Notes: a model not told the origin generated them from the letters alone. A stretch of DNA of 52,695 nt from an uncultured bacterium (GCA_903855135.1 CAINYB010000025.1:1-52695); one strand, 5' to 3'; shown: positions 17,062-26,501, numbered from the stretch's first letter. A program made the numbers and translations.

Positions 17062-18738
17062 CTATTTTAAATTTTTAGTCACATAAGTACCCTCTAGCTC
17101 ATAGCCAAGTTTACGATAATAATTTCTGACACCGATGCCAGAAATGACAGCAACTTTATATAGACCTTGTTCTAAAGTAATACGCTCAGCTTCGGCCATC
17201 AATCTTTTACCTAAACCTAAATGTTGGGTATTGGAAATTGCACCATCCTGAGCCTCTGGCGAAGGATCTTCGTCATCAACATTGAGAGCCGGGATCATTT
17301 TGCCATAGACATGAAGCTCACGTACTAGGGAAGCATTTTTTAATTCTGCTAAAATATTTTCTTGTGGTTTATCATTGATACGCAAACGTAAGAAAGCATA
17401 AACTTTAGTATGGTCATGATTTTCAAAACTCAAAAACCATTCGCGGCCTTGAGAGGCGCGATATTTGCGCGTGACTAATTCTACACTTTTGATATCAAAT
17501 AATTCACCCTTGACTTCACGACAACGTAAACACTGACAAGCTTTGCCTTGTTTTTTTAATTCTGCCTGTAAGTATTGTCTTAAGTTGGTGATACGGTTAC
17601 CAGCAATAATGCTTTCTTCGGGGATATCACGGATCAAGCGATTAATACGCATGTATGGTGGTACTAATTTTTTTACTTCTAACAATAAATCTAACAATTC
17701 TTTTTCACTAAAAGGTTTATATTTTCCCTCTTGAAACCATTTGTTTAATTCAGCAAATTCATTGACTACACAAGGGTAAATTTTTAGTTGGTCTGGTTGT
17801 AAATCTTCACTTTCAAAAACATATTTAAACATCGCTAAATCTTTGGCTGGACTTGAGCCTGGTAAGTCTGGCATGTAGTGATGATCGACTTTAAAACCAG
17901 CGTCTTTCAAGAGGTGAGTGGCCAAAATAGATTGCTCGACACTATGTCCGCGTTGGATCAAATCCAAAATTTTATTGTCTGTATGTTGGACGCCGAGTTG
18001 GACACGAGTACAACCTAAAATTCTTAGTTTTTTTATTTCTGTTTCATGGATAAAGTCAGGACGGGTCTCTAAAGTTAAACCAATGATTTTATAACGAGCA
18101 GTTTCATTAATAGTCTGCTCTTCACTTAAAGATAATTTTTCGCGTTTTATTATCTTCTCATTGCCATTCCTCGCCGTAGGCGAGGAATTATTAATCATTG
18201 TATTAGCTGCATAAAAACAATCACGAATAAAATCATGCTGATATTGATCAGGATAAACTGACCAAGTACCACCCAAAACTAAAATTTCTATTTTATCTAC
18301 CAAGTGGCCATTGTTTTCTAGGGCTTGGATACGCATAGTTACTTGACGCTCAGCATCAAACAAATTCATCTTGGCGCGCATGGCAGCGGGCTCGTTAGAT
18401 AGATAGCTTTTGGGCATATCTGACTCAGTTGGACAGTAGATACATTTTCCCGGACAAACAAAAGGTTTGGTCAAAACTGTGATGACTGATACACCAGATA
18501 AAGTACGAACGGCGCGTTTAGTAAACAGCTCGGCTATTCTTTCGTCATTTTTTAAACGGCCAGATTTGACTAATTGACGATAAACTAAAATTAGGTTAGC
18601 TTTAGTAGTAGGAGCTAGATGCTCAGTAGAAAAGACTTGTCTTAATTTTTTGACAAAGTCTAAATCTGAGGCATATTTGGTGTTTGCCAGCTCAATTACA
18701 ATATTTTCTAAAATTTTTTCGTCTATAAAATCTGCCAT
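17062..18738 (-). CDS. elp3: Elp3-family radical SAM / GNAT tRNA uridine(34) carboxymethyl-type transferase
   Basis: KPFVCPGKCIYCPTESDMPKSYLSNEPAAMRA, IIGLTLETRPDFI, RVQLGVQHTDN, DHHYMPDLPGSSPAKD, REWFLSFEN; GNAT tail ELHVYGKMIPAL...QHLGLGKRLMAEAERI...GIGVRNYYRKLGYELEG. Confidence 0.93.
   Translation of the reverse strand: MADFIDEKILENIVIELANTKYASDLDFVKKLRQVFSTEHLAPTTKANLILVYRQLVKSGRLKNDERIAELFTKRAVRTLSGVSVITVLTKPFVCPGKCIYCPTESDMPKSYLSNEPAAMRAKMNLFDAERQVTMRIQALENNGHLVDKIEILVLGGTWSVYPDQYQHDFIRDCFYAANTMINNSSPTARNGNEKIIKREKLSLSEEQTINETARYKIIGLTLETRPDFIHETEIKKLRILGCTRVQLGVQHTDNKILDLIQRGHSVEQSILATHLLKDAGFKVDHHYMPDLPGSSPAKDLAMFKYVFESEDLQPDQLKIYPCVVNEFAELNKWFQEGKYKPFSEKELLDLLLEVKKLVPPYMRINRLIRDIPEESIIAGNRITNLRQYLQAELKKQGKACQCLRCREVKGELFDIKSVELVTRKYRASQGREWFLSFENHDHTKVYAFLRLRINDKPQENILAELKNASLVRELHVYGKMIPALNVDDEDPSPEAQDGAISNTQHLGLGKRLMAEAERITLEQGLYKVAVISGIGVRNYYRKLGYELEGTYVTKNLK
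18166..18188. repeat. perfect palindrome inside elp3
   Basis: ATTCCTCGCC-gta-GGCGAGGAAT (10-bp perfect stem, 3-nt loop), encoded in frame as NSSPTARN on the minus strand. Confidence 0.85.
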
Positions 18739-19396
18739 GTCAAATGATTTAAAAACAATTTATAATGCGATTGCTGAAGAATTTTCTGCTTCACGAGTGT
18801 ACCCATGGGAAGAATTACAAGTTTTTATACCATATATCAAGGATAATTTCAAGGTATTAGATCTTGGTTGTGGTAATGGTCGTTTACTCAAAGTTTTGCA
18901 AGAGTCTAATAAAAAGTTTGATTACTTGGGTCTAGACTTTGCTGATAACTTGATTACGTCAGCAAAAAAGCAATTTCCTGAGTTTAATTTTCAAGTTGGT
19001 GAAATGGAAAACTTAAAATTAGAACCACAAAGTTTTGATATGGTTTTTTTGATAGCTTCTTTTCATCATTTACAAACTAAAAAAGACAGGGTCAAAGTTT
19101 TAAATAATATTTATCAAGCCTTGAAACCAGGGGGCTATTTATTTATGACTAATTGGGATTTACGACAAAAAAAATATCTGAAAAACTTTTTTAGTCAGTG
19201 GTGGAAAAAAAGAGCTTGGAATGATGTGTTTATTTCTTGGCAAAAATATTTGGGTGATAAGCAAAAACTATGGCGTTATTACCATAGCTTTACAGAAAAA
19301 GAATTAGCCAATTTATTATTACAAACTGGCTTTAGGCTCGAGCCCAAGGGAGTGTATAAAACTAAGTGGAATATTAATTGTTTAGTAAAAAAATAA
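18737..19396 (+). CDS. class I SAM methyltransferase resembling Trm9/ALKBH8-type tRNA wobble-uridine methyltransferases
   Basis: IYNAIAEEFSASRVYPWEELQVFI, VLDLGCGNGRLLKVLQ, YLGLDFADNLI, FDMVFLIASFHHLQ. The ATG at 18737 fits better than the 18650 start in the ORF track. Confidence 0.8.
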   Translation: MSNDLKTIYNAIAEEFSASRVYPWEELQVFIPYIKDNFKVLDLGCGNGRLLKVLQESNKKFDYLGLDFADNLITSAKKQFPEFNFQVGEMENLKLEPQSFDMVFLIASFHHLQTKKDRVKVLNNIYQALKPGGYLFMTNWDLRQKKYLKNFFSQWWKKRAWNDVFISWQKYLGDKQKLWRYYHSFTEKELANLLLQTGFRLEPKGVYKTKWNINCLVKK

Positions 19397-19407
19397 ATCT
19401 TAATTAA

Positions 19408-19437
19408 AACAGAACCCCGCGTATGCGGGGTTCTGTT
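19408..19437. terminator. bidirectional intrinsic terminator
   Basis: AACAGAACCCCGC-gtat-GCGGGGTTCTGTT, 13-bp stem between convergent genes. Confidence 0.8.
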
Positions 19438-19442
19438 AGTTT

Positions 19443-19757
19443 TTATTTGATTTCGTCTGGCTTAGCTAAAAGTTTTTTGACGACGATAAAGATGATAAAA
19501 GCTAAAATTAAAAAGTGAATTAAAGAGCTTAAAAATAGCCCATAAGCGATATGAAGTTTGTGCCAATTAAAAGTCGCATTTTGCCAGCCACCAAGCGGAA
19601 GCATAGGATTTAAAAGTGGCATAAATAGATTATCGACAAATGATTTGACGAGTTCATTGACCGCTTGCCCCATGACAAAGGCCACAGCGACTGATAAGAC
19701 TTTATATTCTTTTAAGAATTCTTTGAATTCATTTACTACTTTTGGTTTTTTTATCAT
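19443..19757 (-). CDS. mscL: large-conductance mechanosensitive channel MscL
   Basis: FKEFLKEYKVLSVAVAFVMGQAVNELVKSFVDNLFMPLL with two TM helices. Confidence 0.85.
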   Translation of the reverse strand: MIKKPKVVNEFKEFLKEYKVLSVAVAFVMGQAVNELVKSFVDNLFMPLLNPMLPLGGWQNATFNWHKLHIAYGLFLSSLIHFLILAFIIFIVVKKLLAKPDEIK

Positions 19758-19813
19758 AAAATTGTGTGCTTATATCTCGCGTCCGCGGGATAAAAATAGG
19801 CATTAATAATTTA

Positions 19814-20464
19814 TTATTTGATTTCTGTAGGACGAAATAGCGAAGAAATTGTAAATTTATTATATTCTAATATTTTTAAAATTATAAAAGCGATATTTAA
19901 AGCAATCAAACCAAGGGTATCTTCTGCTTCTTGCGCTAATAAAATTTGGTGAGCACTGATAAGAGGTAAGAGCAAATAGCTTAGAGATTGGACTCGTTTC
20001 CAATTTTTTTTCAACCAGCGCATAGAAAAATTATTGGAAGTCAAATATAAAATGACTAAAAATAAGCCAGCTAAAGCACCGGTAAATAGGAAATTGTTTG
20101 GTGGCAGATAATTTTTTATATTATAAATTTGTAGAGCCAAAATATGACCAGTCAAGTGAGCAAAAGCAAGATAAAAACACAAGATACCCATTTCTCGACG
20201 ATAGGTGAGTAGCCACATCAATTCTTTATAGGCAATAATTTTTACCAGTGGCTTAATAAATAATACCAATATTAAAACTTGCCAGGCCCATTCGCCAAAC
20301 TGGGAAAATAGTTTGGAGTTTTGTGTAAAAATCAAAGTGCCAAGTAGCAAAAGGGGTATAAAAAGATAAATGATAAAATGAATTTTTTGGCGAAATTTTG
20401 TTGATTGCAAATAATTAATCCATATGGATAATTTGTTTACTAGAGTATTGTTTTCATTTTCCAT
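19814..20464 (-). CDS. ferric reductase-like transmembrane protein (MsrQ/YedZ-like)
   Basis: LLTYRREMGILCFYLAFAHLTGHIL, NWKRVQSLSYLLLPLISAHQILL: spaced histidines in TM helices like MsrQ/PF01794. Confidence 0.65.
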   Translation of the reverse strand: MENENNTLVNKLSIWINYLQSTKFRQKIHFIIYLFIPLLLLGTLIFTQNSKLFSQFGEWAWQVLILVLFIKPLVKIIAYKELMWLLTYRREMGILCFYLAFAHLTGHILALQIYNIKNYLPPNNFLFTGALAGLFLVILYLTSNNFSMRWLKKNWKRVQSLSYLLLPLISAHQILLAQEAEDTLGLIALNIAFIILKILEYNKFTISSLFRPTEIK

Positions 20465-20473
20465 AGATATACT

Positions 20474-21031
20474 TTATAGCATGATTAAGCTAGTAATTAT
20501 GCCATAAATAATAACACTGGTCATATCTTGAATTACAGTGGCTATTGGCCCAGTGCCAGCTGCTGGATCTTTGTGGGCACTTTGTAATATTTGGGCTACT
20601 AATAAGGCTACTATGGGTGCGGTGGCTATAGCGATACAGGCGGATAATCCTATGCTTAAGGCAAGTAAAATATCTTGTAGCCACCACAGAACAATTAAAC
20701 CAGAAAAAAAGCCAAAGATTGAGCCAAATATTAAACCTAAAATAAATTCTTTATGTAAGTAGGTGTAAAATTTTGTTTTACCAGATTTTAAATCACGAGA
20801 ATAAATAGCTTCAGTTTGTGTGCCAATAGCATCAGCAATGTAGATGATAAAAGGCATGAAAAATGCGACATGAATATTTTCAGTTAATACCTTTTCAAAG
20901 TTAGAAGTGATGAAAGAAATGGTGATGCCCAATAAAAGACCTAGCACCAAAGATGGTGCTCTTAATCTCACTAAAGTTTTGATTGATTCAGAATCATCAT
21001 CAGCATATAAAAACTTTTTTATACTTTTCAT
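20474..21031 (-). CDS. MgtE-type Mg2+ transporter transmembrane domain protein, without N/CBS domains
   Basis: RLRAPSLVLGLLLG, FMPFIIYIADAIGTQTEAIYSRDL, DPAAGTGPIATVIQDMTSVIIYGII match MgtE TM-domain motifs. Confidence 0.75.
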   Translation of the reverse strand: MKSIKKFLYADDDSESIKTLVRLRAPSLVLGLLLGITISFITSNFEKVLTENIHVAFFMPFIIYIADAIGTQTEAIYSRDLKSGKTKFYTYLHKEFILGLIFGSIFGFFSGLIVLWWLQDILLALSIGLSACIAIATAPIVALLVAQILQSAHKDPAAGTGPIATVIQDMTSVIIYGIITSLIML

Positions 21032-21032
21032 G

Positions 21033-21653
21033 TTATTTATTTTTTTTAGCTTTTAAATATTCAAAAAGAATTGGTAATAAAGATAAAATAATAATTATCA
21101 AAATTACCCAGCTTAGATTATTTTTGATGTATGGTAAATTACCAAACAAATAGCCAGAAAAAGTAAATAGTGACACCCAGGCTAGACCGCCAATAATATT
21201 AAAACTAATAAAAGTGCTATATTGCATTTTTCCTACTCCAGCCACAAATGGAGCAAAGGTGCGGATGATAGGCACAAAGCGAGCAAGGATGATAGTTTTT
21301 TTTCCGTATTTAGCAAAGAAGTTTTTAGTCCTTTCTAAGTGTTCAACCTTGATAAATCTCGCAAAGACTTTTTCACCAAAATAATGTCCCAGCCAATAAT
21401 TTACCGTGTCACCCAAAATAGCGGCTAGACTGAGAATGAAAAATAATAACCAAATATTAAAGTCACCTAGAGCTGCCATAGCTCCAGCTACAAATAATAA
21501 AGAATCACCAGGTAAGAAGGGGGTAATGACTAAGCCAGTTTCTAAGAAAATGATCAAAAATAAAAAGCCATAGACCCAAAATCCATAGTTTGCCACTAGA
21601 GCAGCTAAATGCGCGTCTAAATGTAAAATAAAGTCTATTAAGGTTTTTAGCAT
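21033..21653 (-). CDS. DedA family (SNARE-associated/VTT) membrane protein
   Basis: FLETGLVITPFLPGDSLLFVAGAMA, LAAILGDTVNYWLGHYFGEKVFARF, FFAKYGKKTIILARFVPIIRTFAPFVAGVGKM. Confidence 0.92.
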   Translation of the reverse strand: MLKTLIDFILHLDAHLAALVANYGFWVYGFLFLIIFLETGLVITPFLPGDSLLFVAGAMAALGDFNIWLLFFILSLAAILGDTVNYWLGHYFGEKVFARFIKVEHLERTKNFFAKYGKKTIILARFVPIIRTFAPFVAGVGKMQYSTFISFNIIGGLAWVSLFTFSGYLFGNLPYIKNNLSWVILIIIILSLLPILFEYLKAKKNK

Positions 21654-21659
21654 GAGTCT

Positions 21660-21665
21660 ATTATA
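21660..21665 (-). promoter_or_regulatory. -10 element TATAAT 6 nt before the dedA ATG
   Basis: Minus strand TATAAT-agactc-ATG. Confidence 0.65.
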
Positions 21666-21755
21666 TCATTTGCTGTATTTTCAAGCAATTTAGCCACTGG
21701 GTAGCCTTTTTCTTTTTTTCTTAAAATATGCTAAAATTACCATAAAGACAGTGGT

Positions 21756-21780
21756 TTTACTCCCGCCATGCGGGAGTAAA
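21756..21780. repeat. GC-rich palindrome between divergent genes
   Basis: TTTACTCCCGC-cat-GCGGGAGTAAA, 11-bp perfect stem in a divergent intergenic region. Confidence 0.85.
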
Positions 21781-21833
21781 TTAGCCAAAGTTTTTTAAAG
21801 ATAGCGGTTTAATAATAAATTAGTAAAAAAATT

Positions 21834-22970
21834 ATGCTTAAAAAAATCTCTTATTTTTTCCTATTTTTTAGTCTTTTTGCTCTTCCCTTGAGCTTATTTG
21901 CTAAAGAGGAGATCGAAACTAAACAAGTCAAAGTATCAGTTGATCAGACTATCAATCATAATTATTATGTAGCTGGTGAAAATATCGAAATTTATGGCAC
22001 CATCAATGGTGACTTATTTTTAGCTGGCGAAAATATCCTTATCGATTCAGCTAATATCAATGGTGATGTTTTTGTAGTAGCTAAAAATGTAGATATCAAA
22101 GGTAATGTCAAAGGTAATGTCCGAGCGATTGTTGGTGAAAAATTAAATCTCACAGCTGATGTAGAGCGTAATGTTTCTTTTGCCGGTAAAGATTTGAGTC
22201 TAGCTAATACTAATAGTATCAAGGGTCATTTATCAGTTTGGGCAGAAAAAGTAGACTTGCAAGGTGGTTTGGTAGGTAATTTAGAAGGATCTATGCAAAC
22301 TTTAGTTTTAAATAATAGCATTGGTGGTTCAGCTAATCTTTATCTCTGGCAAGCCCAAGACAATAATTGGCAAATCAGTGAGACTGCTAAAATTAATGGC
22401 GACGTAAATTATCATGCTTTACAAGAGAAAAATTTTTTCAAACCAGAGCAGGTAGCGGGTAGCATTAATTTTACGAAACTAGACAAAAATCAAAATTCAA
22501 AATCTATCACTGATATTTTATGGACCATGGTTTTGAAATTTTTCTCGCTCTTAGTAGCTGGTATGCTAGCTTTATATTTCTTTAAATCATTTTTTCATAG
22601 TGCGATGGCTAAAGTACAAGCTAAACCTTGGCAATTAATTTTATGGGGCTTATTATTTTTACTAGCCGGGCCTTTAGTTTTGTTTTTAGTCGCTATGACC
22701 ATCATTGGTTTGCCAGTGGCAGTGATTGCTTTAGTTTTATGGGTGATCATGCTATATATGGCGCAAGTAGTATCAGCTTGGTTAATCGGTTGGTGGTTAA
22801 AACATAAGTTTTTTAAGGAAAAAAATTGGACAGATTTAAGCGTGCTAGCTTTTGGCATCTTAGTCTTGATTATTTTATGTAAAATACCAGTGCTTGGTTG
22901 GCTAGTCGTAGTTTATTTATATTTAGTGAGCTTTGCTTTGCTTATTAAACCAGTTTTTGCCAAGAAATAA
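21834..22970 (+). CDS. membrane-anchored polymer-forming (bactofilin-like) protein
   Basis: Signal peptide; beta-helical repeats (INGDLFLAGENILIDSANINGDVFVVAKNVDIKGNVKGNVRAIVG) followed by C-terminal TM helices. Confidence 0.75.
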   Translation: MLKKISYFFLFFSLFALPLSLFAKEEIETKQVKVSVDQTINHNYYVAGENIEIYGTINGDLFLAGENILIDSANINGDVFVVAKNVDIKGNVKGNVRAIVGEKLNLTADVERNVSFAGKDLSLANTNSIKGHLSVWAEKVDLQGGLVGNLEGSMQTLVLNNSIGGSANLYLWQAQDNNWQISETAKINGDVNYHALQEKNFFKPEQVAGSINFTKLDKNQNSKSITDILWTMVLKFFSLLVAGMLALYFFKSFFHSAMAKVQAKPWQLILWGLLFLLAGPLVLFLVAMTIIGLPVAVIALVLWVIMLYMAQVVSAWLIGWWLKHKFFKEKNWTDLSVLAFGILVLIILCKIPVLGWLVVVYLYLVSFALLIKPVFAKK

Positions 22971-22974
22971 TTAT

Positions 22975-24339
22975 ATGGAAACTAGTATTTTTAAAGCTTA
23001 TGATATCAGGGGCGTTTATCCAAAAGATCTAAATGAAGATACAGCTCGGTTTATTGCACAAGCCTTTATAAATTTATTAAGCGTAAAGCTAAATAAAAAG
23101 CCAGAAGATCTAGTCATCACCATAGGTCGTGATGTGCGTCTAGCTTCAGAGCCATTAGCCAAAGTAGCTATTAAAACTTTTTTGAGTAATGGTGTCAAAG
23201 TAGAGGATTTGGGCTTAGTGTCTACAAATGATTACTACTTTAGTCTAGGTACTTACACTTGTGATGCTGGTATGATGGTCACCGCTTCTCATAATCCACC
23301 CCAGTACGGCGGTTTTAAAATGGCTTTTAAAGAACAACCGAGCGGGCCAAATTTTTTATTTATCAGTGGTAAAGAGCTACTAGTAGAAGTAGAAAAAATC
23401 AAAATTTTACCAGAGCCAAATCTCAAAGGCGAGCTACTCGCTAGAGATATTTTTGCTGATCATTTAAAACATGTTTTTTCTTTTGTAGATCTTAAAAAAA
23501 TAAAGTCATTGAAAGTCGTAGTTGACGCTGGCAATGGTATGAATGCTATTATGGCAGAAAAAATTTTTAAACAATTACCTTGTGAGCTAGTGCCTCTATT
23601 TTTTGAACTAGATAAAGATTTTCCAAATCGCCCACCAAATCCTTTGGCTTCAGGTGCTTCAGAAAAAATTGCTAGCAAGATAAAAGAAGTCAAAGCTGAT
23701 CTAGGTGTCATGTTTGATGTTGATGGTGATAGGATGTTTTTGTTAGATGAACAAGGCAATTTATTAAAAGGGGATATAACTTTGTTGCTATTAGCAAAAG
23801 TATTTTTGACTAAATATCCAGGATCTGCCGTTGTTTATAATTTAATTTGTTCCCATGCAGTCAAAGAGCTTATCAATTCTTGGGGCGGACGTCCGATCAG
23901 AAGTGAAGTTGGCTATATGAATTCAGCTAGGCATATGAGAGAAGAGAGTGCTATAATGAGTGGTGAGGTTTCTGGACACTTTGCTTTCAAGGATAATTTT
24001 TATTCTGATAATGCTTTTATAGCTATGTTGTTGGCCTTAGAGAATATATCTGTGGACGGTAGAGCCTTGTCTGATATTAGCAAAGAGTTTGTATTGTATT
24101 TTAGAGGTGATGAAATTAATTTGACCATAGCTGATATTCCGGCGGCTTTAGAGAAAATAAGAACTAAATACGCAGGTAATATTTTAGATGAAATAGATGG
24201 CATCACCGTCGAGTTTGCTGACTGGTGGTTCAATGTCAGAGCTTCAAATACTGAGCCTTTGCTACGTATCACTATCGAAGCGAATACCCATGATATATGG
24301 GAAGAGAAAAAAACAGAATTATTAACATTATTATCATAA
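22975..24339 (+). CDS. phosphomannomutase/phosphoglucomutase
   Basis: FKAYDIRGVYP, MMVTASHNPPQYGGFK, MFDVDGDRMFLLDEQG, SGEVSGHFAFKD, RASNTEPLLRITIEA. Internal ATG at 22975 preferred. Confidence 0.93.
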   Translation: METSIFKAYDIRGVYPKDLNEDTARFIAQAFINLLSVKLNKKPEDLVITIGRDVRLASEPLAKVAIKTFLSNGVKVEDLGLVSTNDYYFSLGTYTCDAGMMVTASHNPPQYGGFKMAFKEQPSGPNFLFISGKELLVEVEKIKILPEPNLKGELLARDIFADHLKHVFSFVDLKKIKSLKVVVDAGNGMNAIMAEKIFKQLPCELVPLFFELDKDFPNRPPNPLASGASEKIASKIKEVKADLGVMFDVDGDRMFLLDEQGNLLKGDITLLLLAKVFLTKYPGSAVVYNLICSHAVKELINSWGGRPIRSEVGYMNSARHMREESAIMSGEVSGHFAFKDNFYSDNAFIAMLLALENISVDGRALSDISKEFVLYFRGDEINLTIADIPAALEKIRTKYAGNILDEIDGITVEFADWWFNVRASNTEPLLRITIEANTHDIWEEKKTELLTLLS

Positions 24340-24343
24340 GCAT

Positions 24344-25396
24344 ATGTTAAAAAAAATAAGTAAAAAATTTGAAGTAGCTTTTTTTGAAGTTGAGCCTTGG
24401 GAGCAAGACTATCTTAAACAACGTTTAAAAAATTTTAGTTTAAAATTTTTCTGTGAACCCATAGAAGAAGTACCTTTGAAAAATTTACAAAATGTTTCTG
24501 TGATTTCTCCTTTTATTTACTCAAAAATAAATCAAAAGATTTTGCAAGATTTACCAGCCGTGAAATTAATCACTACACGTTCGACTGGTTTTGATCACAT
24601 TGATATCAAAGCAGCGACTCAGGCTAAGGTCAAAGTGACTAACGTCCCTTTTTATGGAGAAAATACCGTAGCCGAGCATGCCTTTGCTTTGATACTTTCT
24701 ATTTCACGTAATATTCATCGTTCACATGAGCGTACGATGCGGGGAGATTTTCGCCTCGATGATTTACAGGGCTTTGACCTCAAAGCTAAAACGATTGGCA
24801 TCATCGGCGGTGGTCATATTGGCCAACATGTGGCTCGCATGGCCCATGGTTTTGAGATGAATGTTTTGGTCTACGATCCATTTCCTAATAAAGCTTTAGC
24901 TAAAAAATTGCATTTTCAATATGTCACTTTAGAGAATTTATTGAAAAAATCTGATGTGATTACTTTACATGCACCATATAATAAAAAAACCCATCATTTA
25001 ATTAATTTAAAGAATATTAAATTAATTAAACCAGGTGCTATTTTAATTAATACTGCTCGTGGTCAATTAGCTGATACTACTGCTTTAGTTGAAGCTTTAC
25101 GTAAGGGCATTTTAATTGGTATGGGTTTGGATGTTTTGGAAGCAGAAAAATATGTTTTTAAAGAAGAACGAGAATTAGTTTCGCCACAATTTACTGGTAA
25201 TCCTCGTCAAGATAAAGAGTGGCTCAAAACTATTGTCGAGCAACATGTGCTGATCAATTCTGATCGCGTCGTCATTACGCCACACAATGCTTTTAACAGT
25301 AAAGAAGCCTTGCAGAGAATATTAGACACCACGATAGCTAATATTATAGCTTGGTCACAAAATAAAAAATTAGCTAATCAAGTCATAATTAAATAA
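24344..25396 (+). CDS. D-isomer-specific 2-hydroxyacid dehydrogenase (D-lactate dehydrogenase-like)
   Basis: TRSTGFDHIDIKAA, GENTVAEHAFALILSISR, TIGIIGGGHIGQHVARMAHGFEM, ILINTARGQLADT, VVITPHNAF. Confidence 0.9.
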   Translation: MLKKISKKFEVAFFEVEPWEQDYLKQRLKNFSLKFFCEPIEEVPLKNLQNVSVISPFIYSKINQKILQDLPAVKLITTRSTGFDHIDIKAATQAKVKVTNVPFYGENTVAEHAFALILSISRNIHRSHERTMRGDFRLDDLQGFDLKAKTIGIIGGGHIGQHVARMAHGFEMNVLVYDPFPNKALAKKLHFQYVTLENLLKKSDVITLHAPYNKKTHHLINLKNIKLIKPGAILINTARGQLADTTALVEALRKGILIGMGLDVLEAEKYVFKEERELVSPQFTGNPRQDKEWLKTIVEQHVLINSDRVVITPHNAFNSKEALQRILDTTIANIIAWSQNKKLANQVIIK

Positions 25397-25409
25397 AATA
25401 TATAGCAAG

Positions 25410-25438
25410 AAAAGCCTCCGCCGTTGGCGGGGGCTTTT
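25410..25438. terminator. intrinsic terminator
   Basis: AAAAGCCtCCGCC-gtt-GGCGGgGGCTTTT. Confidence 0.75.
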
Positions 25439-25484
25439 ATAGAAAAATTATTCATAAGCTGGGGTTTCAACTAAATAATAACAC

Positions 25485-25515
25485 AAAACTCCTCCCGCAA
25501 CGCGGGAGGAGTTTT
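25485..25515. terminator. intrinsic terminator (trpS side)
   Basis: AAAACTCCTCCCGC-aac-GCGGGAGGAGTTTT, 14-bp perfect stem. Confidence 0.8.
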
Positions 25516-25520
25516 GGAAA

Positions 25521-26501
25521 TTAAATCTTACCTTTAAAATAATCAATAAACATTTTTTCTTTCACTTTTTCAAGAGTTTGTTTAGCTACTTTTCTGGCTT
25601 TTTTTGTGCCTTCAAAAAGTATCTCTTCAACAATTTTTGGATTTTTTTCATAGTAAGCCCTTTTTTCTCGTATTGGTTTTAATGTTCTGATAATCGCTTC
25701 AGCTAAAAGTGGCTTAAGTTCTGAATATTTTATAGTACTATTTTTGAATTGTTTGTTAAATTCTTTGATTTGTTCTTCATTTTCTGAAAATTGTTCAAAT
25801 AATCCTAATAAATTTTTAGCACCAACTTCATTAGTAATTGCAGTTTTAATTTTATTTTTAATCTCTTCTTCCGAATCTGTAAGTGTGATAGAGTTGCCTA
25901 AGCTTTTTCCCATTTTACGTCCATCCATGCCAAGTACTCTTGGAAAATCACCAATTTTTGCCTCTGGTTCTTTCAAAGTATTACCATAAATGTTATTAAA
26001 TTTTCTAACAATCTCTCTAGCTTGTTCAATCATTGGTAATTGATCAGCGCCTACTGGCACTAAGTCAGCTTGAAAAGTAGCGATATCAGCTGCTTGGCTA
26101 ACTGGATAGCCCAAAAAGCCAAAAGTGACATCATCTTTAAATAAATCTTTTTTTTGTTGAATTTCTTCTTTGACAGTTGGATTTCTTTTTAGACGAGCAA
26201 TGGTAACTAGATTAGAAAAAAAGACTGTTAGTTCAGCGATCTCAGGAATAAGCGATTGGATAAAGATGGTGGATTTTTTAGGGTCAATGCCGACGGCTAA
26301 GTTATCCATCGCAACTTCATAGACGTTTTTTCTTACTTTTTGAGGGTTATTGAAATTATCTGTTAGAGCCTGCACATCAGCAATCATGACATAGGTATTA
26401 TATTCATTTTGTAAAGCCACTCTATTTTTGAGAGCACCACAAAAATGTCCAATATGTAATTGTCCAGTTGGCCTATCGCCTGTAAGTATTATCTTTTTCA
26501 T
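25521..26501 (-). CDS. trpS: tryptophanyl-tRNA synthetase
   Basis: TGDRPTGQLHIGHFCGALKN, ADVQALTDNF, GYPVSQAADIATFQADLVPVGADQLPMIEQAREI, GRKMGKSLGNSI. Confidence 0.94.
   Translation of the reverse strand: MKKIILTGDRPTGQLHIGHFCGALKNRVALQNEYNTYVMIADVQALTDNFNNPQKVRKNVYEVAMDNLAVGIDPKKSTIFIQSLIPEIAELTVFFSNLVTIARLKRNPTVKEEIQQKKDLFKDDVTFGFLGYPVSQAADIATFQADLVPVGADQLPMIEQAREIVRKFNNIYGNTLKEPEAKIGDFPRVLGMDGRKMGKSLGNSITLTDSEEEIKNKIKTAITNEVGAKNLLGLFEQFSENEEQIKEFNKQFKNSTIKYSELKPLLAEAIIRTLKPIREKRAYYEKNPKIVEEILFEGTKKARKVAKQTLEKVKEKMFIDYFKGKI

Noticed and set aside
18650-18736. Upstream start of the methyltransferase (MTKSKSEAYLV...)
   Set aside because: Would overlap elp3 by 89 nt, and the extension is the antisense of elp3; Trm9-like homology begins at 18737.
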